From Nocardioides sp. J54 (GTDB taxonomy: Bacteria; Actinomycetota; Actinomycetes; Propionibacteriales; Nocardioidaceae), in NCBI RefSeq assembly GCF_000519005.1, contig NZ_JAER01000032.1, forward strand, positions 1 to 49,707: a stretch of 49,707 nucleotides of DNA, written 5' to 3'. The notes beneath the pieces were generated by a model that had not been told where the DNA came from, ran no database searches, and saw nothing but the letters and a program-made list of their open reading frames with translations. Shown one piece after another: positions 49,700 to 49,707 of this stretch. Both the position numbers and the translations under genes were made by a program. The stretch's first letter is position 1, and every line of letters begins with the position of its first letter.

Positions 49700-49707
49700 C
49701 TGCGTCT

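Overview
The window looks like a chromosomal segment of a high-GC actinobacterium. Coding sequence is dense, GTG starts are common, and many neighbouring genes overlap by GTGA, ATGA or TGATG. Nine or so starts sit only 6-8 bases after a TANNNT-type -10 box, as in leaderless actinobacterial genes. A deazaflavin (F420)-type enzyme, a GTP-type PEP carboxykinase, an MmpL-type transporter, a zinc anti-sigma module and a WXG100-like protein all fit. The dispersed repeat at the left end reminds me of Nocardioides genomes; that genus is an inference from memory, not a search result. I see no rRNA, tRNA, CRISPR array, prophage or insertion sequence.

Layout. 1-584: repeats only. 585-5868: amino-acid-oxidase-like flavoenzyme, a small protein, a LysR regulator, a secreted SGNH hydrolase with a discoidin-type domain, and a cytochrome P450 with a palindrome in its promoter. 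6000-8632: VanZ-like fragment, menB, F420-type oxidoreductase, ACT-domain protein. 8738-17165: recC-recB-recD operon. 17184-19766: a four-gene coupled operon on the minus strand (SnoaL-like, PGPGW membrane protein, acetyltransferase, patatin). 19842-22597: a membrane adenylate cyclase coupled to a secreted PKD/Ig-like protein. 22603-26238: MmpL transporter plus TetR. 26348-28391: flavin dehydrogenase plus a small membrane protein. 28403-28667: two facing arrays of 22-bp repeats. 28654-31709: zinc alcohol dehydrogenase and pckG. 32185-33697: proline-rich membrane protein and an acidic protein.

33685-40148 is a tyrosine/homogentisate catabolic locus: an AsnC/Lrp regulator diverges from hpd, hmgA, an uncharacterised gene, fahA and an amino-acid dehydrogenase. 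The uncharacterised gene sits where a maleylacetoacetate isomerase would be expected, and it carries an in-frame palindromic insertion. 40253-49637 contains a coiled-coil protein, two related long hairpins, an ECF sigma factor fused to a zinc anti-sigma module, a membrane segment and an outer domain, a helix-turn-helix protein, an SDR / helical protein / zinc-ribbon group, an AraC regulator, a lytic transglycosylase and a WXG100-like protein without the WXG motif.

The most unusual items are the one-protein sigma/anti-sigma fusion with a candidate self-activated promoter, the unknown gene in the homogentisate operon, and the three palindrome-rich repeat families at 28.4, 37.2 and 41.6 kb.
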